From NCBI GenBank assembly GCA_949358305.1, contig OX442314.1, forward strand, positions 5,149,087 to 5,213,086: a stretch of 64,000 nucleotides of DNA, given 5' to 3'. This DNA comes from Strigamia acuminata (taxonomy: Eukaryota; Arthropoda; Chilopoda; Geophilomorpha; Linotaeniidae). The notes beneath the pieces were generated by a model. The model saw only the letters and a program-made list of their open reading frames with translations, had not been told where the DNA came from and did no database searches. Shown here piece after piece: positions 23,271-35,760 of the stretch (positions within the stretch are counted from its first letter, which is position 1; each line of letters opens with the position of its first letter). A program made the translations under genes and the position numbers.

Positions 23271-24407
23271 GTGTGAATTTATTGAGCGGTTAAATGTTTT
23301 GTTTTGTTAGGGGCGCTGCGGTCGGGGATTAATTTGTTGACTTTGGCGGTCGTTTTTCATTCGCCCTCGAATGAGTGATTGGTATCAAAGGGTTAAGAAT
23401 GCAAATGAGTCGTTGGCGGAACCAATTAAGTGGCCGTCTTTGTCGAGTCGTGTTCCTTTGTCACGCTGCGCGCATCCGCCGAGGCGTGCGCCATCCATCG
23501 GGAGGTGGAGCCACAGGTTGGCTGCGGGATTAATTTCAGGTTTGTACACTTATTAATGATATTTATCTGTGTAATTAAATCGGGGGAGTTGTTAATTATG
23601 GGGTTTGAGTGCGAATTTGATGATTTATGACGTCATTTGGTGACATTCGGCGCTCGGCTCGGGTTTATTGTGATTGCTGGGTCGGCCATGTTTGTTGTTG
23701 GCGGGGCGGGGCTGCGCGGGAGGAAAAAAAATGGCGGGTTGGAGAAAAAATGGGTAAACAAGGTTGGGAAAAAAGATGGAGATAATGTTGTTTGTAACGG
23801 CGCTGGGATTTGGGAAAATTAAGGGGGAAAAGAAATGAGTTTGAAACAAATGGACGTGACTGGTTTGTTGGTTTTTTTGTGTTCGGTTTGCGCAGATTGC
23901 TGATGCGGTGGGTTTGGGAGATAAATGGTGACCGGAAGTGGGTTTTTTGGGGGAGCGGAAGTTGTGGAATTAGGGAGATGTATGGCTGGTGGATGTTTGG
24001 TTTCGGGGAATATATGGAAGTGGGTTTTTTGGGTGCCGGATGTGTTGAAAGGTGGAAAAATGGCAACCGGAAGTTGTTGGGGGAATTAAGGAATTTATTT
24101 TTGATTAATTGAATGTTTGGTTTTTTTTTTAATGGAGGTTGAAAGTAGTGGTTTGAAGAAACCGGAAGTGGAGGAGAATTTTTTAGAAAGTGTAAGTCAG
24201 CGGACAGGGCTATCAAAACCGGAAGTAGTTTTTTTTTCTATGATTTAGCTTTTTTAAAAATTTATGGAGAACAGCTGGAGTGATTAAATATTTCGGAGCA
24301 GTCACAGGAAGTTAAATTAAAAGCCTCCAGCGGTGACAGGAAAAACCGGAAATGGTGGAATTTTATCTCCAAAACCGTCAAACTCGTCGAAATAGAAAAA
24401 ATTTGAA
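23271..24407. other. Unique block grading into CCGGAAGT-rich DNA
   Basis: 23290-23640 is CG-richer complex sequence. From 23931 onwards the word ACCGGAAGT or close variants recurs (23931, 24066, 24161, 24218, 24345). No gene was recognised. Confidence 0.4.
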
Positions 24408-24800
24408 ACCGGAAATAACATTCAGAAATAAAAAATGGTTGCCCGAACTTTTTTTTATCCACAAAAAACATTTCCGTCCACTTTTCATCAAGAACATGAA
24501 TTTAAAAGTCCAAAAACAAAAAAAAAATGGCAACCGGAAGTTCCCATTTAGAAATGAAAAAAAATGGCTGCCCAAACTTTTTTTTATCCGCAAAAACATT
24601 TCTGTCCACTTTTGATCGAAAACATGAATTTAAAAATCCAAAAAAAAATGGCAACCGGAAGTTCACATTTAGAAATGAAAAAAAAATGGCTGCCCAAACT
24701 CAAACATTGGGAAAAGAAACCGAAAACAACTTTTTTCTCCACCGTTCGTTGAGAACACAAATTTAAAAAAAAAAAAAAAAAAAAGATGGAAACCGGAAGT
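24408..24800 (+). repeat. Imperfect tandem repeat, about 120-bp unit
   Basis: Three to four diverged copies share, in order, ACCGGAAGT, CATTTAGAAATGAAA, AAAATGGCTGCCC, CAAAAACATTTC, TCCACTTTT and AACATGAATTTAAAA. Each unit therefore carries an ETS-type site and a YY1-like AAAATGGC. The last copy ends in an A-run at 24765-24784. Confidence 0.8.
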
Positions 24801-25430
24801 GAGATTTTCCAACGGAATAAAAATTGCGTTTTTAATTCGCAGTTAATGCCGAATGCGGCTGATGTTGCACATTCAAAGTGGCGATGCGTAACGAGGTTAG
24901 TTTTAGAACACATTACGAAGTGCGCGCGGGGGAAGTGTTGGATGGTTGGATGGGGGTACGTGGCTGGATATTCGTATGCCCTCGGGCAATTCCGAGCGCC
25001 AACAGTTTTAGTGCTGCGTTGGCAAAATTGAAATTCCCCCAAGAACGGCGCTCCAACCTCTTTTTCCGACTTCGCACCCCCTCCCGAGCGATGATGATAT
25101 CCACTGCATCAAACATGGCCGCCGCGGCCTAATTATTGACAAGTTGTGATTCCAATAACATGCATGTCGCAGCGGTGGCCGGCGCAGGACCAGGTGTTTT
25201 TGCTTCTTAATTTGTCCAGTGGTGGCGCTGTGTGCGACTGCGTGTGGTGGGGGATTATGAGATGACGGGCGCTGAAGTCGATTAAATGACGGTGTAATAA
25301 GATTTCGTTTTAGTTGGCGTTGGGAAGAGCGTTATCGGGTTTTATTGATGTTTTGGTCGCGGGAAGTGAAAGTGGTGAATTTTTTGATCGGTTAAAATTT
25401 TGTCGTTTTTAATGATTTTTTTCATTTTTA
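24801..25430. other. CG-richer unique block
   Basis: Complex sequence with several CpGs and an ATGGCCGCCGCGGCC word at about 25114. No exon was recognised. It could be regulatory. Confidence 0.35.
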
Positions 25431-25890
25431 GAAAAATCGATTTTTTTTTTGTCGATTTTTTTTAGTTTTTTAATTTTGTGTCTTAGAATGTTTTCGGATT
25501 TTTATTTGGAAATGTCAATTTAAAAAAAAAAAAAAAAAAAAAAACGAAAATCGATTTTGAAAATATCGATTTAGAAAATATCGTTTTTGATTTATCGATT
25601 TTTTTGATTTTGTAAATAAACATGAATGATTATTTTCAAATCGATTAAAAATTGATACTTAGCCAAAAATATCGATATTTATAATTGATTGAAAATCGAT
25701 TTTAATACAGTGTTTAAAAAAATCGATTTTATTGCAGATTGGAAAAAAAATCGATTTTATTCCAGATTGAAAAAAAAATCGATTTTATTACAGATTAAAA
25801 AAAAAAATTTTTAATTTTTTCAAAAAATCGATTTAAAAATCAAAATTTAAAAATTGATTAACAAATCGATTTAAAAAAAATCGATATTTC
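25431..25890 (+). repeat. ATCGATTT-rich tract
   Basis: The palindrome ATCGAT recurs many times in a background of A and T runs, without a fixed period. A second tract of the same kind lies at 36225-36595 and is where the LTR element inserted. Confidence 0.8.
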
Positions 25891-26427
25891 TTATCAAACA
25901 TAATTAACACCACAGACAATAGAAACGACAATTCCGAACAAACAAAACGAAATTTACGAGAAACTTGCTTGTTTAAAAACGCAGCGTTTACACTGCAAGA
26001 GAAGCGTGTTGAGTGCTCGGAAACTTGTCTTTGGTGCACCAATTTTGTTCTTTCTGACAAGCGTTTTTTAACGTCTCTGCCTGGCAAACTTTATCCCCTT
26101 TCCTTCCCTCTTGGAGCAAACGAGTCCACCAAGTCTGATCTCGTGACCCTTCGAACCGAGAGGTTGAGCATGCTAACCGTTTTGGTCGGCGCTAGCACAC
26201 TCACAACGCATTGGACCCGGGTCAATAAATTTGATTTTCGAATTCAAGAGACATCACTAAGACCTGCAATGCTGTTTTACGGATTAGGACTAACTTGGTT
26301 AACAAATAAATAAATAAGCTGTCTTTCACTGTGGCAAAATGAAGATTCTTGCTCTATGCTGCCAGCTCATGCTCACATCAAGTCGAATAAATCCAAAAAC
26401 CAACAACATTGGAAACAATGCTAAATA
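25891..26427. other. Non-coding with possible SINE
   Basis: Mixed-composition sequence. Apart from the tRNA-like segment listed separately, nothing was recognised. Confidence 0.4.
26120..26245 (-). repeat. Possible decayed tRNA-derived SINE head
   Basis: On the minus strand GGTTAGCATGCTCAACC is followed by CTCTCGGTTCGAAGGG and TCACGAGATCAGAC. Many animal SINEs begin with the same order, an A-box-like GTTAGCATGCT followed by a TTCGAAGG segment. The expected second box is degraded and no tail or target duplication was seen. Confidence 0.35.
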
Positions 26428-26760
26428 CAGTAGTCTAGAGGTGCCAATAGCATATTTAGACTATGAAACAAAGATAAATATGAAAATACAGTAGTCTAGA
26501 GGTGCCAATAGCATATTTAGAGTATAAAACAAAGCTAAATATGAAAATACAGTAGTCTAGAGGTGCCAATAGCATATTTAGAGTATGAAACAAAGCAAAA
26601 TATGAAAATACAGTAGTCTAGAGGTACCAATAGCATATTTAGACTAAGAAACAAAGCTAAATATGAAAATACAGTAGTCTAGAGGGACAAATGTCAATTT
26701 AAAACAGAAACAATACTTTATTGGAGAATACAGTAGTCTAGAGGTACCAATGTCATATTA
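26428..26760 (+). repeat. Tandem array, 61-bp unit
   Basis: CAGTAGTCTAGAGGTGCCAA starts at 26428, 26489, 26550, 26611, 26672 and 26731. The period is exactly 61 bp for the first five units, then 59. Each unit continues with TAGCATATTTAGA and GAAACAAAGCTAAATATGAA. Diverged echoes (GGTAGTTTATAAGTGCC, CGGTAGTCTAGAGGTGACAA) persist to about 27100. Confidence 0.92.
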
Positions 26761-27689
26761 CATCAAAATAAAATGCAGAAACAATACAAAAGGTAACAAT
26801 GGCAGATTAAAATATAGAAATAATCATAATTGTTACAATATGGAAGTCTATAGGAACCGATACCACTCTAAAAACAATGCTGAATGCAACAATGTATGGC
26901 AGGATAGATGTACTGTTATTTTATCTATCACATTAAAATACTGAAACAATGTAAATCCTTATTTCAATTTGTCCTTGTCACGTCAAATACGGTAGTTTAT
27001 AAGTGCCCATTAAATTAAATGTCGAGAGACACAAATACTAATTTTGCAATTTACGGATTAGATTTGTGTGTATTTGGGAAGACGGTAGTCTAGAGGTGAC
27101 AACATCAAATTATTAAAATATTAAGAGTTTCTTTGATGTGGCCGACATTTTTGTCGCGGTTTTTCTTTTTCCACATTCCTGTCACGTTGACTTGTTGCTG
27201 TGGGCAATATATAAAAAAAAGGAGTGTTGCCACGGCGGCGTTCGCTGGAGGTTGCATTGCCTTTTGAGTCAGGTGTGTGGGAAGGCGGACGGCTTCTGAC
27301 TGTCTAATTGCTTGTCGTCTTCACTCTTCATCTTCGGTAGTCCTCTGCCACATTAAAGGTGCTCCTTCGGGTTTTTTCCCTCCTGGTGATTTATTGCCAC
27401 TTCGCCCTCTAACGGCATTATCAGATTGAGATTGACCCTTCTTTCCATTATCCCTGCGACAGATGCAGTTTATTTCTCAAAAATTAGACTTAAAAACAAA
27501 ATTGATTTCCTACGAAGGGAAAGAAAAACTATAAAAATAATAATATTGATAGAGGGGGTCTTATGGGGCCGTTGGAATTATATGACGGAAACTTGGAAGA
27601 AACCATAACAACGGCTTTGCTATGTTTTTTTAAAAAATTTATATCTCTATAAATTGACATGTTGTGATTAAAATGATCTCATCCTTTGC
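26761..27689. other. Non-coding, no gene recognised
   Basis: It contains degenerate copies of the 61-bp unit to about 27100, then a somewhat CG-richer segment (27120-27430) without a recognised exon. Confidence 0.4.
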
Positions 27690-27980
27690 TATAAAAAATA
27701 ATTTTTTTCAACAAATGGGTTTTTTTTAAACAATATTATCCAAATGTTTTTTTCAACAATATTATCCAGATGTATTTTTTCAACAATATTAACAAAATGC
27801 TTGGTTTTTTTAACAATATCATCAAAATGTTTGGTTTTTTAAACAATATTAACAAAATGGTTGGTTTTTTTAACAATATCATTAAAATGTTTAGTTTTTT
27901 AAACAATATTATCAAAATGTTGGGTTTTTTTAAACAATATTATCAAAATGTTGGGTTTTTTTAAACAATTTTATCAATAT
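27690..27980 (+). repeat. Tandem array, about 30-bp unit (AACAATATTATCAAAATGTT)
   Basis: About nine units of a T-run, AACAATATTATCAAAATGTT and GGG. Unit length varies with the T-run. AACAAT is present once per unit. Confidence 0.88.
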
Positions 27981-29566
27981 TTTATTTTTGCTCTTTTCTA
28001 AATTCACTATTTTTATTTTTTCAATTAAATTTGATCAAAATTTCATATTTTTATCCACATATTGAATTTTTCTTCGTACTTTTCTTCATACCGAATGAAC
28101 TGCGTGGAAGAATTTTTTAAATGTCAGTTAGGATAGCTCATGGGCTCATTAGATGACTGTTGAATATGATTAAAAGAGGTAAATGATGGCACACAACATT
28201 ACCATGAATCATTATCAAAAAAAAATATTAAAATTTTTTTTTTTTAAATTATTTTTATATATGAATATACACAAACATATCATATATACAAAAATAAAAA
28301 GCAATTTGTTTTCTATTCTAAGTAATTGAGCCGTAAACATCAATTTTTATTGCCTTTTCAAACCTATTTGTTTTGATGAAAAAAGAAACTCAGCCGTACA
28401 AATAAAATAAAATTTAAAATGGCCATCCTCATCCCATCTATTAATTAATTTATTTCCACAATAATTGCAATGACAAGCACCATGAAAAATTGTTTGTGGA
28501 AAGCAAATTGATTGGCATGGAATTAAACAGAAGAGATTCAATGGCTCGGTTTGACTTTTAAATTAGGCTTAGTGAGGATGCATCGAACCGAGTTTCGGTT
28601 TCCATTTGAACCGCACGCATGCGTCATTCGCTCCTCATGTTTATTGTATGAGAAGCAAAAGTTACCGCAGCGATTTCGCTTGCAAACCGCAGAAGGATGG
28701 TTCTCGGACTAGCGGCCATGATGGATTATAACCACAACACGCTTAGCAGCCATTTTGGATCGCGCAATCAAACCTCATTTAAAATACAGGAAATGCTATT
28801 ATTTAAAAAAAAATCCTAATTCTAATTCACCATTGTTGAAGGTAATACATCACCACCATTAAATGTAACAATTTGTTCAACGGCGTTTTGAGTTTCAGTT
28901 TTCATTGTTTCTATTACACAATGCAAATGGCCTAACAGAGAGAGTGATTAGATCTGTTGTTTGTTAACAATTTTAAGCCTCTTCGTTGCAATCTTTGTTC
29001 ATTTTGAATTTGCTTTGATGATACTCGATAGAAGTGGTTGAGAACACACGTTGAAATATTCACCAGCGCACCCCGACAAGCACGAACAAGACATGAATAA
29101 TGGCCGACCAAGCGACACCTAACGACCGAATAAAAAATGAAGGAGGGGAGGGGGCAAAAAAGAAAGGAATATGTAACAAAATGGCCGTCCTTTTTTATTT
29201 CCTTCAAGAGGATGTCATCAAGCATTCATATGGGACTAAGCAGAGCAGATGCATTTCTTGAGATAGCTATCTCGCTTAAGCGAAAGTGAATCAATAGGTG
29301 CATTTAATGCTGTAGGTTTAAAAAAGCTTCAAAAGTTTTCTATTTCATTCCCACAACGGCAGCAGGGACAAAATGTCTCACAACTAGTGTAGGTCTTAGC
29401 ACTGCTGACAGTAGGCCGGTAAGACCTTGTTTAATTAGTCGTTAGCTACGGAAGATAGGATGTCTGTGACTTGTAATTAGTGTTGGCTGCAGAAGTTAGA
29501 ATGTTCCAATTAGTGTTAGTGTTAGCGCTAGGGGCAGCATTTAGGGTATTCCCTACGTACTTACAA
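27981..29566. other. Non-coding, no gene recognised
   Basis: AT-rich sequence. No exon, transposase or repeat array could be supported. Confidence 0.35.
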
Positions 29567-29945
29567 GGAGACCGCAGGAGTTTGTAATCCACAATTGTTA
29601 AATTTTTTTTAAAAATTAAAGTCTTCGCAGGATCTAAACAATGTTTTTTTTTTATATTTGATGCACCTTTCTTTCACATTGTTTCAAACAGTTACAACAG
29701 ACAGATTTCTTTACTGTGTGCTGTAACACTACTTTTTTATCTTTTGAGTAAAAAGGCCGATTTTATCATTTCACTTGGTGAATAGGCTGCTGGACATGTG
29801 ACACGTGACATCATGAATAATGAATTATGAATTATAAGTTGTTGTGATGTCACATTTGACACGAAAAAAATATTGTGTAGGTCATGTGAATACTTTAGTT
29901 TAAAAAAATTTTAACAATTGTGGATTACACACTCCTGCGGTTTCC
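29567..29945. mobile_element. MITE, ACCGCAGGAGT-terminal family
   Basis: The left end GGAGACCGCAGGAGTTTGTA and the following ATCCACAATTGTTAAA are inverted at the right end as TTTAACAATTGTGGATTACA then CACTCCTGCGGTTTCC. The terminal repeats are over 40 bases with a few mismatches. It is 379 bp long with no coding capacity. Confidence 0.82.
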
Positions 29946-30185
29946 TAGTTAGCCGATGGTCATATCTGGTGGATTTGGATCCTGAGCCAGTCTTAATGGA
30001 GTGTGAGTGGTGCAATTGCACCAGGAGGTTTTAATTTCTGACAGTGAGGCAATGGCTTATCTAGGATTTGTGGAACCCTTTTGGAGGTCCTACTTGCAAT
30101 TTTTGAGGGATTTAGGGGCTACCATCACACATGGGGCCCTTTTTATACAAGAAGTGTGAGAACCAAACCATTGTGCAAGACCTAA
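29946..30185. other. Non-coding lead-in to 30-bp array
   Basis: Unique sequence with nothing recognised. Confidence 0.35.
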
Positions 30186-30510
30186 GGATTTATAAACCCT
30201 TCTGCAAGAACTGAGAACCTATAAACCCTTCTGCAAGAACTGAGAACCTATAATCCCTTCTGCGAGAACTGAGAACCTAACTTTTAAACCCTTCTGCATC
30301 TGCAAGCACTGAGAACCTATAAACCCTTCTGCAAGAACTGAGAACATATAAACCCTTCTGCAATAACTGAGAACCTATAAACCCTTCTGCAAGAACTGAG
30401 AACCTATAAACCCTTCTGCAAGAACTGAGAACCTATAAACCCTTCTGCAAGAACTGAGAATTTAAACACCTTTTCCTATGAGTATCTATAAACCCTTCTG
30501 CAAGAACTGA
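30186..30510 (+). repeat. Tandem array, 30-bp unit
   Basis: About ten units of AACCCTTCTGCAAGAACTGA plus GAACCTATAA. Most differ at one or two bases and one carries a CATCTG insertion near 30296. Confidence 0.92.
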
Positions 30511-31562
30511 GCAAATAAGTACTTCTCTAAAATCTGCTTTTCTGTGAGAGCTTAAAAACCTTTCTCCTGTGAGAATTTTCAAAAGGATTTGTAAGTTCTG
30601 GAGACTGATGTTGTAAAACAGATTTCTTTTTAAACCTGATACATGTGGATTAGGCCACTCTGGAATAAATAAGATTTTACTCTCAATGGTAAAGGTTTCT
30701 ATTTTTAACTTTGCTTGAGTCCAGGGCACTTTGATGAAAAACTTGTAGTCAATACCAATAGCAACAATGTTGGATTCTGGGAAGAAGTGTCATGCCTATA
30801 ACTTTATTTTGTACAGAAAACAAAAAAAAAGATTCAACAAGAGTCTGCTAAAAGGAACTGTCACCTAAAATATAGAAGATTGTGGGGATAAGAAATCTCT
30901 GCCAATTCTCCAGGTCCAGCAGTCTTTAACCTCTTCATGAGGACCGACAGATGGATTAAAGTTCAACATAGAATAGAGACCAGAGAGAAACTCTTAATAG
31001 CCTACACAGCAACAATGCTTTTTTATAGTATTTGAGGATAAAAAAATCAGAGAGAACTAATAGGCCTAAATCAAAAAAGATTTCTTATAAAAAGAAATGA
31101 AAATAATTGAACTTTAAGTTAGACATGTTAGTCTTCTTTGATCCAAATTAGGCTCTAGGTGCTGCGAACAAGCGAACAAAGAAGAACCGGCTTGTTTAAG
31201 AGACAAAACGGAGGAAGGAAAAGCCGAGTAAAGAAGAAGAAGAAGAAAAGGAGTTGTGAGCATGAAAAACCGTTGATTTAAATTGGAAGTATTCTATAGA
31301 GCTTTCATCCAGGTGCCTGAAGAAGTTGAAAGTGGGAGGCATAGAATGTGGGATTTTATATTCCTTGAAGACAGACATTTTATGAGCAGAGCTAACTTAA
31401 ACGGCTGTTCTGGCCAATTAAATCTCTTGACTTATGGGTGCTAGCAATTAGTAATAGATAGTATTCAAGACATGCTGAGCAATTGAAATGAGAGATCTTC
31501 AGAAAGGAAGCGGAGAAGGTTTAACGGATTTTAACTCTGTGATTTTAACAACAAAACATGTC
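30511..31562. other. Non-coding, no gene recognised
   Basis: Decayed copies of the preceding array may continue to about 30600. No exon was supportable. Confidence 0.35.
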
Positions 31563-32347
31563 TTAAGGTGGAAACACGCGGGAGCGGGTAAAATTCCAAA
31601 GAGGGAGTCATTTACAAGCTCACTTGACCCGCTTTTGGCTTACCAGCTTAACTGGAAAACTCAAGCTATACTCTGGCTCACTGTTAGTAGGTACCCAGTT
31701 GGTATTGGCCGAGCCTGTTTATTCCCAACTGTTGCCTGTATACCACCACCAGGAAATGTAGTTTAGTTGTGTTTTTAATTTGTGTGATTATTGTAATGGT
31801 TTAAATGATGTTAATTAGCTTTTATTTAATAATAAAATGTTTTAAAAAACCATACAGCAATGTTTGATGCTGTTATTTTTTCTAAATACCTGTTTGTTCA
31901 GTTCGTTCAGTTTATTGGTTGCTTTGTCAAGCTGTTTTTGTATTTTATGATTGATTGTTTTGTCTGGACACAAAATGGCTTCCCATAACTCGAGCGTTTG
32001 TATTTTGGCCTACTTTTATGTAGCCCTACACCAGTGAATAGGCTCGGCCAATACGAACTGGGTACCTTCTAACGGTGAGCCTGAGTATAGCTAGGTAGCT
32101 AGCCAGAAATTCCCGCTAAAATCTCCTCCAAGAATATCCTCACGATTCTGATTGGCTGTCAAAGTCACATGACCAAAACACCAGCAAACTTGAAGCTGGT
32201 AAATCAAACTCAGTTTGATCGGAGCGAGTGAGTACAAGCTCACTTCGAAACAAATCTTTGAATAAAAACGCAAGCTTGTGTTTGCTCAAGCGGGCGAGTT
32301 TTTAGTCGCTTTTAAATTTTACCTGCTTCTTTGTGTTTCCACCTTAA
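31563..32347. mobile_element. TTAA-flanked MITE (host of a nested MITE)
   Basis: It begins TTAAGGTGGAAACACGCGGG with GGGTAAAATT and ends with the inverse, AAATTTTACC to GTGTTTCCACCTTAA. TTAA at both edges fits the piggyBac-type target duplication. Without the nested 429-bp element the original would be about 355 bp. Related ends lie near 22768-22840, and a looser TTAAGGTCAGTTCACAC form at 33132 and 34040 may be a sister family. Confidence 0.75.
31664..32092. mobile_element. MITE, CTATACTC-terminal family, copy 2 (nested)
   Basis: The left end AGCTATACTCTGGCTCAC continues through GGTACCCAGTTGGTATTGGC and GAGCC. It is inverted at the right end with about five mismatches over roughly 52 bases. 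At 429 bp it is nearly the same length as copy 1 (433 bp). It lies wholly inside the TTAA element, so it inserted later. Confidence 0.82.
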
Positions 32348-33131
32348 CTTCAATTTTGAACAAGCTTTTTGAATGCAGCAACTGAATTCCACTTGTTGTG
32401 TAATAATTAGTGTCAGTGCAGACAGAGATGTGTCAGTTTGATTTTGGCATCAAGATACCGGAAGAGCAAACGTATTAAATGCTGTAATGTCCCATTGCCG
32501 CTTACCTTCTGTGGTTGGTATAGGGTGTTACAGACCTTTAAGGGCACTTTCAGTACCAGCTTTAGGTAATTTTGTATTATGGAGGAGGAAAAAAATACTG
32601 TCCTCAGTAATTGTTTGCTTGTGAACTGGAGCGTGAAACTCCGTGCTGAGGGTATGAAATCACCTAAGCCAAATCACAATAAGAAAATTGTTGCAATATA
32701 AAATATGAAAGTCTTTGTTGCATATAAGTGTTTACAGATGATGAAATAAACATTGTTGTTTGATTTAAGCCGATCGACAAAAAATGATGCTTTAGGCGGC
32801 CGTCTTTTTGACTGTCCGACGGAGCTACCGTAATAGTATTTTGGTAAATCAATTGCAGATAAGCCTTCAGAGAACTTAATTCTCTCTTGAAAAGGAAATA
32901 AAATGGAGGCCCATATGATACATATCATGATTTCTTGGCCAATTGCAAGCTGATGATATTGTGGATAACCCCGAGGAGTTCGGCTTTTTATCTGAAAGTA
33001 CTTTCCCTTTAATAAAGACATTATCACAACAAACAGCTAGTCTTGCGAAAATGCTTTATTCAATTTAACAGTTGATTGAGTTTGCTTGTAGCAAAATAAA
33101 CAATCAAAATTCATAAGATGTGTGATTGTGT
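32348..33131. other. Non-coding, no gene recognised
   Basis: No exon, array or element was recognised. Confidence 0.35.
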
Positions 33132-33180
33132 AAAGGTGAGTTCACACAACAATACACACTAGGCTTAAGGTCTAAAACCG
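33132..33180 (+). repeat. Interspersed repeat AAGGTSAGTTCACAC, copy 1
   Basis: AAGGTGAGTTCACACAACAA and the following ACTAGGCTTAAGGTC match 34040-34090 with few changes. Its other end was not found. Confidence 0.55.
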
Positions 33181-33560
33181 GTGAAGAAGAAAATGATGTC
33201 CGGAGTCCAAGAAGGTTTTCTGAGATTGGTCCACTTGGCTCGCGGGTGATATAATTACAATGGGAGCCCGGATGGGTCCCCGGACAAGAAAAAAAGTAAA
33301 TTAAGAAAAATTTAGCAAGGGAAACAGGTGAATGACTCTCATAATGGTCAGGTGTTATTTTGTTGACGGTTCGGCGTAAACGCGACAACGAGGCCCACAG
33401 GATTTGTCGCGTCTCACCTGGACTCGGTTTCACGTGGCACTAATTAAAAATAAAGAACGAGGCTTAACTGTTAAATCCGAGGATTTTTATACATCACCAG
33501 GTGGCGTTTCTTAATTGAAAACCCCATTGGCCCATCTCTGAGGGACCACTAAAACTAAAA
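33181..33560. promoter_or_regulatory. E-box cluster, enhancer-like unique block
   Basis: The E-box CAGGTG (or its complement CACCTG) occurs at 33325, 33349, 33415 and 33498, four times in about 180 bp. This is the Snail/ZEB and MyoD-class site. The surrounding sequence is complex and non-repetitive. Regulatory function is inference. Confidence 0.35.
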
Positions 33561-35130
33561 CTGGCTTTTTCGCTCAGGTTGATGGTCTTTGTTTTGTGTC
33601 CTAATTTCTTGGACATGAGAATGTGAACAATGTTATCACACATTTTAGTCTTTGTCCATCAAAGTAATGGAAACATCAGCAAGCGAAAGAAAAAGAAGAA
33701 AATAAAGCAACGCAGTGGCCATCCCGGCCCTTGTGGATTGCAAATGATATAACAATGTAATAAGAAATGCATCTTAATAATAATTGAAAAACTATTCGCA
33801 TTTAGACATTATAAAAATAAGAAAAAAAAGTTTTTGAGGAATAAAAGTTTACTTCTTTAATTATTTTTCAGGAAAAAAAGAGTTAGTTATTTTTCCACTT
33901 CTGTAATTTTTTTGACCCACCATGGCTATGGGAAGGTTAAATATGCTATTGTTGTTTGGTAAATTTTAAGTTGCCCCATAGATGCCGGCTTGCACGGCCT
34001 GAATCCCCAGACCAGCACTATACTTATGGGGCCATGACTTAAGGTCAGTTCACACATCAATCCATGCTAGACTTAACTTTGACTTAAGGTCGAAAAGCGT
34101 TGGATTGCGCGATTGAATTAACCTATAATCCCTTAATTCAACCTCAAGTTGAATTATGACTTTGACTTAACATAGTTACAAGCGGCTGGCCAATCACAGG
34201 TCACTGCAGTCTTGCAGTGATGTGCGAGATAATGCGTGAGTTTGCAAATCGAAGACCCCAAGAAGCAAACATTTCCAGGAAATGACGTTTCACTGGTGTT
34301 GTGATCCGAAAATATAGACCCAAACACCAGAAATGTATTACAATGTGCTGTCCAGACAAAGCAAGCAATAAAATAAAAATAAATTCGTTTTAATTAAAAA
34401 CAAAATAAAACTTTATTTTAAGTTAGATAACATATTTTATTACATAATAACATTAAATGTACATCATTTCAATGATAATTATTCTGGAATAGACTAAAAA
34501 TCATAAGGAACTACTTTTCCCCGTAGCAGTAGTTCAACTGCAGTTCTGAGTAATTAGACTAGGCCAATGGGAGCCAAGCTTCCAGGGCTCCTTTTGAATG
34601 TGGAAAGAGTATAGTTCTGTTTATTTTCGATGAATTTTAGTGTAAAAAGAAGGATAGATTTTATTTAATTTGCAATAAAATATTTATTTTATTTGCTTAA
34701 ATAAGCTTTTTTCTCTTTTAATCAATCAAACAATGGAAGCATAGTTTGTTGGTTTCTTTTGGCAGGTAAACAACGGTTTGGGTTTTTATTGGTTGTTTTG
34801 CCTAGTTAGATAACAATTCTTGTGTTACGGTCTACTTTTTTGTGCCACTACACCAGTGATACGGCTTGAATTAGGACAACGTTGTATCGAGACAAAGTAT
34901 ACATATTTTGTCAATGATATGTATGACTAGGGGCATGGGACATCATACTTTTTTCCTGGATGCTTTAATGTATCAGGAGGGCCCTCTGTCTATACAAAGT
35001 GACTTTTCTTTTCCATTTTGAATGCAAATACTGTTATCCGGCACGGCAGTAAACTAAAGCTCCGCAACTTGAAAGCGGCAACACATCTGTCGCTATATCA
35101 TAGTTTGCGATGTTTCAATATTTGAACAAT
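33561..35130. other. Non-coding with repeat fragments
   Basis: 34040-34090 is the second copy of the AAGGTSAGTTCACAC repeat. Around 34480-34618, sequence through CTACTTTTCCCCGTAGCAG and GGCTCCTTTTGAATGTGGAA ends GAGTATAG. It is one end of the CTATACTC MITE family and matches the left interior of copy 1. 34730-34880 resembles the interior of copy 2. A matching left terminus was not found, so this may be a rearranged copy. Confidence 0.55.
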
Positions 35131-35760
35131 GCCATTAAAAAAGTAAACCCGAGTTAGATGAGTTGCTTCCGGAGAGAAATATGTGCCATTTCCATCGAAG
35201 CGCAACAATCCTCGGTCCCCTTCGGGAGGGGTTTTGTGTAGTGGCAACACGCCTCATTGGGTTTCTCGTGGAGCGGAGTAAGGACCCGGCACAAGCTTCC
35301 GAGCCGAAGAGCAGAGGGAAGGGGAGTCTGGCAAACGCCGGTAATTGCAACGGTGCAGGTGAAACACTCTTGCCATTGGTGAGAATTTGTCCTTGCCCCC
35401 TAACACTTTTTCTGCGGCTTAAGTTAGTTGACCGTCAGCCATTTTGTAGGTAGTTACCGGCAGTGTGGTCAAGTGGTAGTTGGCTTGTTCATCTTCATTA
35501 AGCGCGAGCTCCAATTGCCAACTCATTCTCTTCGTCCACGCGGCGTCCACTCGCGAGATGCGTCCAACCTCCCGAGGGCCATCAAGAGCTGCATGCTGGG
35601 GGTCAATTAAGAGAGAAGTCCAATTAAATAGACGGTGCTCGTTACTGCCGATTTACGGCTCCTCTATTTTTAAGTCATCGCTCTCTCTTTCGCTCTCGCT
35701 TGCACGCTCTCTCGCTCCCTTTTTGCTGCTTCGTCTGATGATGTGATTTTCTAAAGTGGG
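35131..35760. other. CG-richer unique block, enhancer-like
   Basis: Complex sequence with several CAATTAA homeodomain-type words (about 35606-35630) and a CT-rich GAGA-like tract at 35680-35720. Short open frames show no family resemblance. Confidence 0.35.

Noticed and set aside
26120-26245. Segment considered as a functional tRNA gene.
   Set aside because: The second promoter box and acceptor stem cannot be formed. At best it is a decayed SINE head.
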